From NCBI GenBank assembly GCA_937920495.1, contig CALEUQ010000018.1:28436-92435 (forward strand): DNA of 64,000 bases, given 5' to 3'. The translations under genes and the position numbers were made by a program. The notes beneath the pieces were generated by a model. It saw only the letters and a program-made list of their open reading frames with translations, did not search any database and had not been told where the DNA came from. This document shows, piece after piece, positions 44,994 to 55,211 of the stretch (position 1 is the first letter of the stretch; each line of letters starts with the position of its first letter). The DNA comes from an uncultured bacterium (GTDB lineage Bacteria > Spirochaetota > UBA4802 > UB4802).

Positions 44994-46694
44994 TCAGCTC
45001 ACCCGCAATACTTCTTCTAACGTAGTAATGCCCTGAAAAGCTTTTTCTATGCCATCATCAAGAAGTGTTTTCATTCCATTAGAGATAGCCTTTTCTTTTA
45101 TCTGTACTGCATCAGCATGTTCCATTATCAATCTTCGTATGTCATTTGTAATAGGGAGAAGTTCATAAATTCCAGTCCTGCCTAAATAGCCGGTGTTGAT
45201 ACATCTATCACAGCCCTTTCCTCTATATAATTTTTTACCTTTGATTTGAGAGGGCTTAATGCCAAGATCCTTTACTACCACCGGGTCAGGTTTGTATGAT
45301 TGTTTGCAGTGAGGGCATATGGTGCGAACCAAGCGTTGTGCTAAAAACGCATTAACTGATGAGGCAATAAGAAATGGCTCCACACCCATATCAAGAAGTC
45401 GTGTAATCCCGCTGGCAGCATCATTGGTGTGAATAGTTGAAAAAACTCTATGGCCAGTTAATGCCGCCTGTATTGCTATCTCGGCAGTTTCTAAATCACG
45501 TATTTCACCCACCATAATTATATCAGGGTCCTGACGTAAAATTGATCTTAAGCCTGCTGCAAAGGTTAGATCTATTTTTGGCTTGACCTGCATTTGCCCC
45601 ACACCATGGAGCTGGTATTCTATAGGATCTTCTACAGTTAATATATTTACATCGGCAGTATTAAGACGAGTCAAAACGCTATACAATGTGGTAGTTTTAC
45701 CGCTACCGGTTGGACCTGTTACCAGTATTATACCATGTGTTTTTTTAATAAGGTCATTGAAAACTTTTAATGTTTCTTTAGAAAACCCTAATGAATCCAG
45801 ATCAAATTTCATGTCACTCTTGTTAAGCAATCGTAATACTATACGCTCACCATAATAGGTGGGGAAAACTGAAACTCGAATGTCTATGTCTTTGCCACCA
45901 ACTTTTAATTGAATTCTACCATCCTGGGGAAGACGGTTTTCTGCAATATTTAAGTTGGCCATAATTTTTATTCGGGAGATAATAGCAGCCTGGTATTTCT
46001 TTGGGGGAGTAAACATGTTATATAAAATACCATCAATTCTAAAACGTATAACAAGGTCTTTTTCAAAGGGTTCTATATGTATATCACTTGCACGGTCTTC
46101 AATTGCCTGTTTAATGACAGTATTAACAAGGCGAATAATTGGGGCCTCATTAGCCATATCAAGAATATCTTCAGTTTCAGCAATTGGAGATGTTAAAATT
46201 TCGAAATCAGATTCTTCAAGGTTTTCTATCACTGATGTTGTTGAATTTTCTTTCAATAGCTCATAATGATTGTTAATTATTTTAAGTATTTCTTTTTCTG
46301 TTGCCAGGACAGGTATAATTTTGTAATTTTCAAATATAATTTTAATGTTATCTAACGGTTGAATAAGGAGTGGATCATTAATAGCAACTTTGATGGTATT
46401 TTTCTTTACAGAAAATGGAGCTATTTTATATCTCTTTAAGAATTGTGCGGGAACAGTTGTAAGTATATTTTCATCGTCTGAAAAATTAAGTGTTTCGGCA
46501 AATTCCATGGAAAATTGATACGCTAAAGCTTTTAATAGCTCCAATTCAGTAATCAATCCCTTTTTTAGCAAAATCTGCCCAATTTTTAAAGGTGTCGTTT
46601 GTTGAGATAGAAGGGCATCCTGAAGATCTTCATTGGTTATTAATCTCTTATCAATTAGAATTTGCCCTATTTTTTTGTTTTTTATGCCTATCAT
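44994..46694 (-). CDS. gspE: Type II secretion ATPase GspE
   Basis: GPTGSGKTTTLYS; CPHC...CxxC zinc motif; GEIRDLETAEIAIQAALTGH. Confidence 0.96.
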   Translation of the reverse strand: MIGIKNKKIGQILIDKRLITNEDLQDALLSQQTTPLKIGQILLKKGLITELELLKALAYQFSMEFAETLNFSDDENILTTVPAQFLKRYKIAPFSVKKNTIKVAINDPLLIQPLDNIKIIFENYKIIPVLATEKEILKIINNHYELLKENSTTSVIENLEESDFEILTSPIAETEDILDMANEAPIIRLVNTVIKQAIEDRASDIHIEPFEKDLVIRFRIDGILYNMFTPPKKYQAAIISRIKIMANLNIAENRLPQDGRIQLKVGGKDIDIRVSVFPTYYGERIVLRLLNKSDMKFDLDSLGFSKETLKVFNDLIKKTHGIILVTGPTGSGKTTTLYSVLTRLNTADVNILTVEDPIEYQLHGVGQMQVKPKIDLTFAAGLRSILRQDPDIIMVGEIRDLETAEIAIQAALTGHRVFSTIHTNDAASGITRLLDMGVEPFLIASSVNAFLAQRLVRTICPHCKQSYKPDPVVVKDLGIKPSQIKGKKLYRGKGCDRCINTGYLGRTGIYELLPITNDIRRLIMEHADAVQIKEKAISNGMKTLLDDGIEKAFQGITTLEEVLRVS

Positions 46695-46696
46695 AA

Positions 46697-48556
46697 TTAT
46701 TCTAATTGTAATCTTCGTTGTTCTTCACGTTTTTGTTCGGTTAACGCATCAATTTTTGATTGTTTTGTAACGATATGAGGCGTAATAAATACTAACAGAT
46801 TAGTTTTTTTGTATTCAACTACTTTTCGTTTAAAAAACCATCCTAACAAAGGGATATCGCCTAAAATTGGGACTTTTGTTTCTTCAACACTCTTATTGTT
46901 TGTTATTAGTCCGCCTACAACTATCGTTTTTCCATCGGCGATATTAATTTTTGTCTTAATGTCCCGCTTACCTAATTTAGGAGGAATTACTGATCCGGAT
47001 TCAAGCACAGTTGTTTGCCCCAGAACTGAATTAACCTCCTGATATAAGTCGAGCGTAATGCTATTTTCAGAAGTAATATGCGGCGTCAATTTAAGTTTAA
47101 CTCCTACAGATTTATATTCGTACGTATAAAATTGAACACCGGTGTCACTTATTCTATTATTGGTTGGGACAGGAATTTCTTCTCCAACATTTATCTCTGC
47201 TTCTTGATTATCGGTGGTGAGTATATGTGGTGTAGATAAAATATTGTAATGTTTTTCAGCACCTGTAGCATTAAGCAAAGCAAAACCCAGCATGGTTTTA
47301 TCTGACAGATAGCCAATCTGAAATCCTGTTGATAACGGCACCGCAATTTTTTTTCCTGTCATGCCTGATGGAAGCGTGTATGAGGGTGGTGTACCCTGTA
47401 TGGATGAGCTACCATAAAGGTGCGACCTATATTGATCACCAAGCATCCAGTCTATACCAAAACCCCAACCGCTATCGGCAGATACTTCAATAATTAATGC
47501 TTCAATTAAAACTTGTTCTCGCACTATATCAAGCTGATCTATAATATTTTTTATCATTTTGAATTCTTCAGGCTTGGCTGTAATTATGAGTGAATTAGTT
47601 TCTTTATTAGCTATGATCGATAGTTTCTGCTTATCAGTAATTGCTGATTTAGCCTGTGCAATCTGCTGTGCTTGCTTGGTAACATCAATTTGCTGAGATT
47701 GATCATCTTTTCTTATTGCTGCATACTCTGCAAAAGGTATTCGGGATAACACTGCTGCCAGCTTTTCGGCATCAGCATTTTGCAGATGTACTACATGAAT
47801 ATCGCCTTTTATAGTCTTATCAATCTCAAGTTCCTGAATCTTTTTGTCAAGTGACGAAGCGATTTTGATTAATCCATAGATTTCAGAAGCTGTTCCACTA
47901 TAAATGATGATGTTCAAATCACGATACACAATGATATCTGTATTGGGTGATTTTAAAGCTCTCAAAACATTAGCAATTTGTTCTGCATCAGCATTTTTAA
48001 TTTCCTGCAAATATGTAATTGTCTGGTCATCAGAAGGAACAATCTGCTTTTTGGTTGTATCAATGATTACTTCAACATTCTTCTTAATTGCTTCTTTTAT
48101 GGGTAATATTTTTATAAGGTTTTCAGATTCAACAACAGCAAAACCTTTCAATTCCAGGATAGCTTTCATTACTTCATATGCATCTTTAACAGGTATTTTT
48201 TTAACTGATGAAATAGTAATTTTACCCCTGACACGTTCATCAATAACAATATTTTTCCCAATCAGCTGGCTCATTACACTTAAAAATTCAGACAACTCAA
48301 CATCTTTGAAATTAAGTGTAAAATATTTTTCATCTTCCTTTTTTTTGCCTTTGACTTTTTCTATTTTGATTTCTTGTTTTGGTTGAACATCTTTTGGTTC
48401 ATCTTTAGGGATAACAATTTCAGCCTGCGGATTTTGTGCATCTTCAGGTTTTTCTGGATTAGTAGTTTCCTGCTGGGCAAACGCAAAAGATATAATAAGT
48501 GAGCACACAAGTAATAAAATTAAAAAGTAATTAAATTTTAATCTATTTTTTTTCAT
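46697..48556 (-). CDS. gspD: Type II secretion secretin GspD
   Basis: Signal peptide, N0-N3 domains, VQVEALIIEVS-like and secretin C-terminal LFKRKVV..TNLLVFITPHIV. Confidence 0.95.
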   Translation of the reverse strand: MKKNRLKFNYFLILLLVCSLIISFAFAQQETTNPEKPEDAQNPQAEIVIPKDEPKDVQPKQEIKIEKVKGKKKEDEKYFTLNFKDVELSEFLSVMSQLIGKNIVIDERVRGKITISSVKKIPVKDAYEVMKAILELKGFAVVESENLIKILPIKEAIKKNVEVIIDTTKKQIVPSDDQTITYLQEIKNADAEQIANVLRALKSPNTDIIVYRDLNIIIYSGTASEIYGLIKIASSLDKKIQELEIDKTIKGDIHVVHLQNADAEKLAAVLSRIPFAEYAAIRKDDQSQQIDVTKQAQQIAQAKSAITDKQKLSIIANKETNSLIITAKPEEFKMIKNIIDQLDIVREQVLIEALIIEVSADSGWGFGIDWMLGDQYRSHLYGSSSIQGTPPSYTLPSGMTGKKIAVPLSTGFQIGYLSDKTMLGFALLNATGAEKHYNILSTPHILTTDNQEAEINVGEEIPVPTNNRISDTGVQFYTYEYKSVGVKLKLTPHITSENSITLDLYQEVNSVLGQTTVLESGSVIPPKLGKRDIKTKINIADGKTIVVGGLITNNKSVEETKVPILGDIPLLGWFFKRKVVEYKKTNLLVFITPHIVTKQSKIDALTEQKREEQRRLQLE

Positions 48557-48592
48557 TGAACCACCAATAAAACTAATAATGTAAAATGTATA

Positions 48593-49429
48593 CTAATCGG
48601 AAACATTGAGATCATATGTGATCATCTGCCCTGAACGCTCAAGTTCAATAACAAAACGTGTATCGGTTTTTAAGCTTTCCCACATTTTCATCAATTTTTC
48701 AGTACTATCAATTGGCTGCCCATTAATTCTTTTCACTATATCACCACTGCGTGCTCCCATTGAATATAAGATATTAAACGGAGCAACAGAAAAAAGTTTA
48801 AAACCTTCTATCTTTCCGCCAACGCGATATGGCCCAGCTCTAACACCATTAAGCGCATTGTCAAGATTGTTTAATACTTTTTGCTGAATTTCGGATTTGC
48901 TGATAGATTTAACTATCTTATTTGGAGAACTCTGTTGTGATATTTGCGGTGCACTATTTGAAGATGGTGATTTTTCTTTTGCAAACATATCTATGATTTC
49001 AACTTTACCGTCTTTTTTTAAATATACTTTTGCATTATCAATTTTTATAAGTTTGAACCCATATACGTCCATACCAATCTTATAAATTTGTGCAGAGCTT
49101 TCAGATTGTTTTTTTATTAACGCTCGTGCAATACCTGCAGGTCCTGAGATAGTTCCCAAGACAACTAGTTCATTTATTTCACTACTAATTGCTGTTCCAC
49201 CGGAGCTATCGACTGTAGCTACTTTAAAGAAGTTGGAATCAAGCATTGACTGATATTCATTAAAACTTTTTAACGATGTTGATACCGGTTTATACCGAGT
49301 GTGGACATAGTTTTTAAAATCAGCAGGTTTAATAAAGAATTTGACAACCTGATTAATAACCTGAGCTGTGATGAATGAAAAAAGTATCACGGTGATTATA
49401 TTAATAACATGTATTTGTAGCCTGGTCAT
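48593..49429 (-). CDS. gspC: Type II secretion GspC with PDZ domain
   Basis: TM, HR-like domain, PDZ-like GARSGDIVKRINGQPIDS. Confidence 0.85.
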   Translation of the reverse strand: MTRLQIHVINIITVILFSFITAQVINQVVKFFIKPADFKNYVHTRYKPVSTSLKSFNEYQSMLDSNFFKVATVDSSGGTAISSEINELVVLGTISGPAGIARALIKKQSESSAQIYKIGMDVYGFKLIKIDNAKVYLKKDGKVEIIDMFAKEKSPSSNSAPQISQQSSPNKIVKSISKSEIQQKVLNNLDNALNGVRAGPYRVGGKIEGFKLFSVAPFNILYSMGARSGDIVKRINGQPIDSTEKLMKMWESLKTDTRFVIELERSGQMITYDLNVSD

Positions 49430-49516
49430 GTTCAGTATTCTTTACACACCAATCATAGTATATTATTTATAATAGCTGATACAGTAAAAAAGGAAAACTA
49501 TACCACGCTATAAAGT

Positions 49517-49551
49517 ACAATTCACTATACATTGTAGGTATAGTGAATTGT
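49517..49551. other. 14-bp stem-loop upstream of gspC
   Basis: ACAATTCACTATAC-ATTGTAG-GTATAGTGAATTGT. Confidence 0.7.
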
Positions 49552-49625
49552 GCTTCAAGTTACAAAAATTGAATATATAAATAGGGTTTGATGTCAATAA
49601 TTATTAGTATTAATACTAAAAATAT

Positions 49626-49844
49626 TTATGCAGCATAAAGGTCTATGGATTTAATGTCTGAGATAGGGATGTGAAACTCACTGTTTTTATTTTTTACAAC
49701 TATATTATTTTTTTCAAGGCGGACATTGTTCTGCAATTCAATGACCTCGCCATTTATAAGATGTATAACTATTTCCAGTCCTTTGATAGAGATATATTTT
49801 TTAAGCTGTTTAATGAAAGAATTATTTTTCTTTTTTGCTGGCAT
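49626..49844 (-). CDS. Small protein, possible LSm/Hfq-like beta fold
   Basis: 72 aa, IVIHLINGEVIELQNNVRLEKNNIVVKNKNSEFHIPISDIKSIDL; no close family recognised. Confidence 0.5.
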   Translation of the reverse strand: MPAKKKNNSFIKQLKKYISIKGLEIVIHLINGEVIELQNNVRLEKNNIVVKNKNSEFHIPISDIKSIDLYAA

Positions 49845-49917
49845 AAATACCTCACATAGTATAATTTATGTCTCATATATTATGTCGGATAAAAAGGTAA
49901 TGTAGTTTATATTTTTT

Positions 49918-50036
49918 CACTAATAATTCCTAAAAATATTGTGTTAATAAAACGTTGTTTACCCCCGCCGCCTTCGGCAGCGGAGGTGTACAATATGTTT
50001 ATTATGTTCACAAATTTTATTTAAGGAATAAATCGT
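49918..50036. repeat. Inverted-repeat (MITE-like) element, copy 2
   Basis: CACTAATAATTCCTAAAAATATT...TGTACAATATGTTTATTATGTTCACAAATTTTATTTAAGGAATAAATCGT; central CCGCCGCC-TTC-GGCAGCGG hairpin. Confidence 0.7.
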
Positions 50037-50043
50037 GATTTTT

Positions 50044-50075
50044 TTGAAAAATATTATGTCGATATCGATTTATAG
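50044..50075 (+). promoter_or_regulatory. Palindromic operator-like site TCGATATCGA
   Basis: ATATTATGTCGATATCGATTTA nearly identical to the site at 59786-59805. Confidence 0.45.
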
Positions 50076-50369
50076 TTGATTTTTTTAGTAAATCTATCAT
50101 TCTTTGTTACTAGTTACTAAAGGTAAACTCATCTAAAAAAATGGAATAGAGAAGACTCTTAATGTACTGACCATAAGATAATCTTCATTAATAATTAGAA
50201 AATAAATTTAAAGGATAAATCATGTTAATATTAAAAGAATCAAATTATTGAATCACCATTAAAAATTTATTGTCAAGATTATGGTTAAAATATAATCAAT
50301 CAGTAATAAAATCTTAATTATGATTATAATATATACGAAACACTTTCAATCATAATTGTGGGGTTGGCT

Positions 50370-52406
50370 ATGCAATATAAATATAAAGTAAAATTAAGTC
50401 AAATATTACTAATGGTTCTTTTATTCTTACCTGATATTCTCCTGGCACAAAATTATTCAATAGAAAGCTGGAAGTATGCAATAGGAAGTAAAGATCAGAA
50501 TTATGACATAGCTATCCAATTATCATACAAACCTTTGAAATCGACAGGCAATCTGCATTCTTTAGTTCCAGGCGGAGAAGGATATATATGGTTACGACAT
50601 GATTTTAACTTGTCCGGGAACATTTTGAATTCAGGTATTGTAGGTTTACTAATAGAAAGAATTATGATTGCGGATGAAACATATTGTAATGGTGAATTAA
50701 TAGGCTCTTCAGGAACATTCCCTCCAAATTTTTTCAGTGAATGGAATAAAGTTCGTTTATACGCTATACCAAAAGGATTATTAAAGAAAAATAATACTAT
50801 TCTAATGAAAATATATGTTAATAATGAAGGTTCCCTAACCGGGAAAGCATTTATAGGACCATATTCACAACTTGAACACGAATATAATTATCTGGATTTT
50901 ATAAATTCAAGGATAAATGCAATTATATCAGTATTGTTTTTTCTTGTTGGATGGTATTATATTTTATTGTTTATATTAAGAAAGAAGGACAAAGAAAATT
51001 TATATTTTGGATTAACTGCTATTGCGTTTTCATTATATTTATTTAATTTCTTTATAACGCGAATACCCGGTTTTACCTATGATGTAATATCATATCTTCT
51101 ATTCCAGAAAATAATATTTATATTGATTTACATCATTGCATATTTATTATTACAGTTTTTAACCCGATATCTGGATATACCGCAGAAAAAATATATACAT
51201 TACATGTTGCTGGCAGCAACTGTTGTTCCTTCAATATTATTGGTCCTAGCAGATAATTACGCTGCGTTTTTAAATTTGCGTTACAAAATTTTAATATTAT
51301 CTTTCCCTATATTTATCATATATGGGATAGTGATTACAATTTCAGCTCTTTTTAAAAAGAAAAAAGAAGCATATATTTTATTACTTGGAAGCATCCCTTT
51401 TTATTTTTGTATTTTATGGGATTTAATAGTTCACAATTTGTTAAAATTGGATGATGCGATATACTTAATGGGATTTGGCTTCCCGTCATTCCTTATTGCA
51501 CTGGCAGGAATATTAGCCATTCAAACTGTTCAATACCATAATGAGGTTGAAGAACTAAATATAACACTGGAAAAAAAGGTAGAAGAGCGAACCCAGCAAT
51601 TACTTGAAGCAAATCAGGAATTAAAACTTGCGCTGGCTCGGATACGTGAGCAACAGGAAGTAGCACGTAAAGATATGTATATGGCAGTAAATGTACAGAG
51701 AAATATCATACCACAAAAAGCTCCAATCGTTAAAAATTATGATATTGGTTTATTTGCTCAGGCAATGTCAGGAGTATCTGGCGATTTTTACGATTTTTAT
51801 ATACATGATAATGTGCTTGTTGGCACAGGTATTTTTGATGTATCCGGCCATGGTATAGCATCGGGATTGTTAACCATTGTTTCTAAATCAATCATTTATC
51901 GTAATTTTATGAATTACCCTAACGTAAATTTAGGCAGGGTTATGGAAAATATTAATAAGGAGTTAATTAACGAATTTGAGAATGTTGATAACTATGTTAC
52001 AGGTATATTGCTACGATTTAACGATGATAAAGTTGAATATGTCAATGCGGCACATTCTGATTTGCTGTTGCGGAGAAGTAATAACACTGTAATGATCTGC
52101 AGCCATAAAGAAAAGGATATCAAAGGTATGTTTTTAGGCATTAAGAGTATGGAAAGTAATTTTTTGCCTTTGCAATTTTTGATGAAACCGGATGATATGT
52201 TGCTTTTGTATACAGATTGTCTTATTGAGCAGAAAAACAACCATGCCGAGGAATTTGGTATTGAAAGGGTTAAGAAAGCATTTCAATATGCAAAAGGCGA
52301 TACTGCGCAGGCAATATGCAATGAAATCCTTGATGCGTTTAATCAATTTAGGGGTGATGTTGCATTAAACGATGACTTAACAGTCATGGTACTAAAGAAA
52401 CGTTGA
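50370..52406 (+). CDS. 7TM receptor (7TMR-DISM-like) with PP2C/SpoIIE phosphatase output domain
   Basis: Signal peptide, extracellular jelly-roll-like region, seven TM region, coiled coil, SGVSGDFYDFY...DVSGHGIASGLLT...LLYTDCLIE. Confidence 0.88.
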   Translation: MQYKYKVKLSQILLMVLLFLPDILLAQNYSIESWKYAIGSKDQNYDIAIQLSYKPLKSTGNLHSLVPGGEGYIWLRHDFNLSGNILNSGIVGLLIERIMIADETYCNGELIGSSGTFPPNFFSEWNKVRLYAIPKGLLKKNNTILMKIYVNNEGSLTGKAFIGPYSQLEHEYNYLDFINSRINAIISVLFFLVGWYYILLFILRKKDKENLYFGLTAIAFSLYLFNFFITRIPGFTYDVISYLLFQKIIFILIYIIAYLLLQFLTRYLDIPQKKYIHYMLLAATVVPSILLVLADNYAAFLNLRYKILILSFPIFIIYGIVITISALFKKKKEAYILLLGSIPFYFCILWDLIVHNLLKLDDAIYLMGFGFPSFLIALAGILAIQTVQYHNEVEELNITLEKKVEERTQQLLEANQELKLALARIREQQEVARKDMYMAVNVQRNIIPQKAPIVKNYDIGLFAQAMSGVSGDFYDFYIHDNVLVGTGIFDVSGHGIASGLLTIVSKSIIYRNFMNYPNVNLGRVMENINKELINEFENVDNYVTGILLRFNDDKVEYVNAAHSDLLLRRSNNTVMICSHKEKDIKGMFLGIKSMESNFLPLQFLMKPDDMLLLYTDCLIEQKNNHAEEFGIERVKKAFQYAKGDTAQAICNEILDAFNQFRGDVALNDDLTVMVLKKR

Positions 52407-52422
52407 AAATGTGTAAAGATAT

Positions 52423-53613
52423 TTATGTCGTATATCCCCAATCTTGCTTTATTAAACTTAAGCATACGCCATGGGCTATTGAATCTGTTTTGATGCGCTG
52501 AAATTCCATTAATGCTCGCTTATACATAGTAATGTAACCTGTATCATGAAAAATTTCTTTTATGTTACTATCTATCTGTGAAACTGGATCATCATATATT
52601 TCAAATAAATCACCGGTGAGAAGAATGTAATCGGGTGAGTAAACATTAATCACATCCAGCAACGCTTCGGAAAAAAATTTTAGTGCTGTATCCAGTGTAT
52701 CAAATATACCGTCAGTTCTGTCAGTGTAATGCGTGTTAAGTTTTGCTATTATATTATCATAACATTCATCTTTGTCTATGGTGTCTTTTTCCTGCAAAAG
52801 TTTGACAAATGACTCGTAAGAAAAATAACAATCCAGGCAACCATTTCTGCCACAGACACATCGGTGGTTATCATCCGTGACTTTTATATGGCCAATTTCA
52901 CCTCTACTATTAACTATCGCCCCCTTATAAATTAATCCGATTGCACTTGCAGCACGTGCAGAAACAACCATAATCCTATCATAGCGCTGAGTGATGTCAG
53001 TTGTTGATACAATATATGAAATCATACTGCTAATATTATGGTCAAAAAATATGCGTGTATTGGGAAATTTACTGCGTAAAATTTCATAAAAATTAAAATT
53101 CTTTAACTGCGGCATGAGTGTATATGAACGTAAGATGCCGTTCTTTGTATCAATATCACCTGGTACTGTACAGCCAACAGCTACAAGATTGGCTAAAAAC
53201 ACAGGATTTTGTGATAACACTTCATCAATTTGCTTCAGTAACACGCGGGTAAATTCATCTTTTGAAATACTGCTTGAAATGCCAACTTTTGCTGTTGCTA
53301 AAACTTTGTTGCTGAAACTTACTATGGATGTGTACACTGCTTTTTGATTGAAGGTTATTCCCAGATAAACCTGCTTTTCATGATTGAGAGTAAAGAATTC
53401 TGCTTTACGGCCTTTTTCTTTCTGTTTGCCTTCAGTAGGTATGATAATACCGGTATTCTTTAATATTTTAAACGAAGTCATTATGGTATCCATTGAATAT
53501 CCTGCATACCGTTTTGCTTCAGCTTTTGACAATATAGGGTGATGCCTGAAGATATCGACGATATGTTTGCGTTTATTTTCTTTACGCTTGTTGATCTTTT
53601 CACCGTGTGCCAT
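52423..53613 (-). CDS. ROK family transcriptional regulator
   Basis: N-terminal HTH, ROK sugar-kinase-like domain, C-x-C-G-R-x-G-C-L-D-C zinc motif (CVCGRNGCLDC). Confidence 0.9.
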   Translation of the reverse strand: MAHGEKINKRKENKRKHIVDIFRHHPILSKAEAKRYAGYSMDTIMTSFKILKNTGIIIPTEGKQKEKGRKAEFFTLNHEKQVYLGITFNQKAVYTSIVSFSNKVLATAKVGISSSISKDEFTRVLLKQIDEVLSQNPVFLANLVAVGCTVPGDIDTKNGILRSYTLMPQLKNFNFYEILRSKFPNTRIFFDHNISSMISYIVSTTDITQRYDRIMVVSARAASAIGLIYKGAIVNSRGEIGHIKVTDDNHRCVCGRNGCLDCYFSYESFVKLLQEKDTIDKDECYDNIIAKLNTHYTDRTDGIFDTLDTALKFFSEALLDVINVYSPDYILLTGDLFEIYDDPVSQIDSNIKEIFHDTGYITMYKRALMEFQRIKTDSIAHGVCLSLIKQDWGYTT

Positions 53614-53640
53614 ATCATAGCTCCTAAAATGATAATTTTC

Positions 53641-53670
53641 TTGACATATTATCGATAACGATTTTATTAT
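53641..53670 (+). promoter_or_regulatory. Promoter with embedded operator between ROK regulator and MFS transporter
   Basis: TTGACA-18 nt-TATTAT with ATCGATAACGAT in the spacer. Confidence 0.6.
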
Positions 53671-53762
53671 TAAAGCAGCAAATTTATATTTTATCTTATA
53701 ACATTATTGCATATACTTTTTACTTATGCAACAATTTTTTACAATTTAAAATAGGTGGGCAT

Positions 53763-55202
53763 ATGAATCAAGAAAGAAAAATAACTTTTAAAAATTTATT
53801 ATCGTATGGTGTTGGCGATATCTTTGGCGGGGGTTCTTTTGTAATAATAAATCTTTTATTCATCTATTTTTTAACTGATATTGCAAAATTGAATCCTGCT
53901 CTTGCTGGCCTTGTTGTACTGGCAGGTAAAGCCTGGGATGCAATCAGTGATCCTATAATGGGATACATCTCGGATACTACTAAGTCAAAATACGGAAGAC
54001 GAAGAATATTCTTTTTGCTGGGGATATTCCCAATCATTCTGAGCTTTATAGCCATGTGGATACCTTTTTCATCAGAAAACCAGTTAATCAAATTTAGCTA
54101 TTATGCCATTGCATACATATTTTTCAGTACTGCCTTCACCATGGTAATGATTCCATATTCGGCACTCAATGCTGAGATGACGCGAGATTATAAAGAAAGG
54201 ACGCGGCTGTCAGGCGCGCGGTTAATTTTTTCACAGTTCTCGTCGCTTATTTCAGGTACTGTACCAAAGATGATAGTTGATGCATTTCCTGATAAAAGTA
54301 ATGGCTTTTTAGTAATGAGCATGGTATTTGCTGTGTTTTTTGCAATTCCATGGGTTATAGTGTTTTTTGGAACATGGGAAATGCCTGATGTGCAGGTGGA
54401 AAATAAATCACTTATAGATTTTTTTAAAAATCTTCTGATTATATGGACAAACAAATCATTCAGGGTTCACATTGGTTTGTATATCTTTGCGTATTCAGCT
54501 CTTGATTTAGTCATGGCAATGTTTATTTATTATCTTACATATTATATTCAAAAGCCACAGATATTCACCATGTGTTTAGGAGCAATGCTCGTGGCGCAGG
54601 TGTCGTTTCTGCCAGTATATGTTTTTATTGCAAATAAAAAAGGGAAGGGCTTTTCATATCGTACAGGGGTAAGTATATGGGCGATAGCTCTTGTGAGCAC
54701 TCTTTTGTTTGATAGCAGCACTCCGCTATATTACATTATTACCCTTTCAGCAGTGATGGGAGCAGGCATGTCAGCAGGGACAATGATACCGTGGGCAATT
54801 TTGCCATCTGTGACAGATGTTGGCGAACTGATAACGGGAAAACAACAGGCGGGTGTGTATGCAGGTGCTATGACTTTTATACGGAAGCTGGTACAGGCAA
54901 TCGTGCTGGCAATATTTGGTGCTGTGCTACAGGCTATAGGATATAAAGCAAATACGGTGCAATCACCTGAAACACTGGAATATTTACGATTACTGTTTGC
55001 ACTGGGACCATCAACATTGATGCTCATTGGCATTGTTATTTCATTGCAGTTTAAGATTACACCTATTACACATCCAATATTAATTCAGGAAATTAACAGA
55101 TTGAAATCCGGTGGAAGTAAAGCATCAGTAGACCAAAAAGTTAAGGAAATCTGTGAAGCGTTAACCGGCTACAAGTATGAAAATCTTTTTAAAAAGCAGT
55201 AG
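53763..55202 (+). CDS. GPH family MFS transporter, candidate sulfoquinovose/SQ-glycoside importer
   Basis: GKAWDAISDPIMGYISDTTKSKYGRRR signature of GPH sugar:cation symporters; cluster context. Confidence 0.85.
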   Translation: MNQERKITFKNLLSYGVGDIFGGGSFVIINLLFIYFLTDIAKLNPALAGLVVLAGKAWDAISDPIMGYISDTTKSKYGRRRIFFLLGIFPIILSFIAMWIPFSSENQLIKFSYYAIAYIFFSTAFTMVMIPYSALNAEMTRDYKERTRLSGARLIFSQFSSLISGTVPKMIVDAFPDKSNGFLVMSMVFAVFFAIPWVIVFFGTWEMPDVQVENKSLIDFFKNLLIIWTNKSFRVHIGLYIFAYSALDLVMAMFIYYLTYYIQKPQIFTMCLGAMLVAQVSFLPVYVFIANKKGKGFSYRTGVSIWAIALVSTLLFDSSTPLYYIITLSAVMGAGMSAGTMIPWAILPSVTDVGELITGKQQAGVYAGAMTFIRKLVQAIVLAIFGAVLQAIGYKANTVQSPETLEYLRLLFALGPSTLMLIGIVISLQFKITPITHPILIQEINRLKSGGSKASVDQKVKEICEALTGYKYENLFKKQ

Positions 55203-55211
55203 AGGATAATC

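Noticed and set aside
37315-49429. gsp operon as a type IV pilus or novel nanomachine
   Set aside because: Gene order and GspG/GspK/GspC/GspD features match a conventional type II secretion system; prepilin peptidase is simply not in the window.
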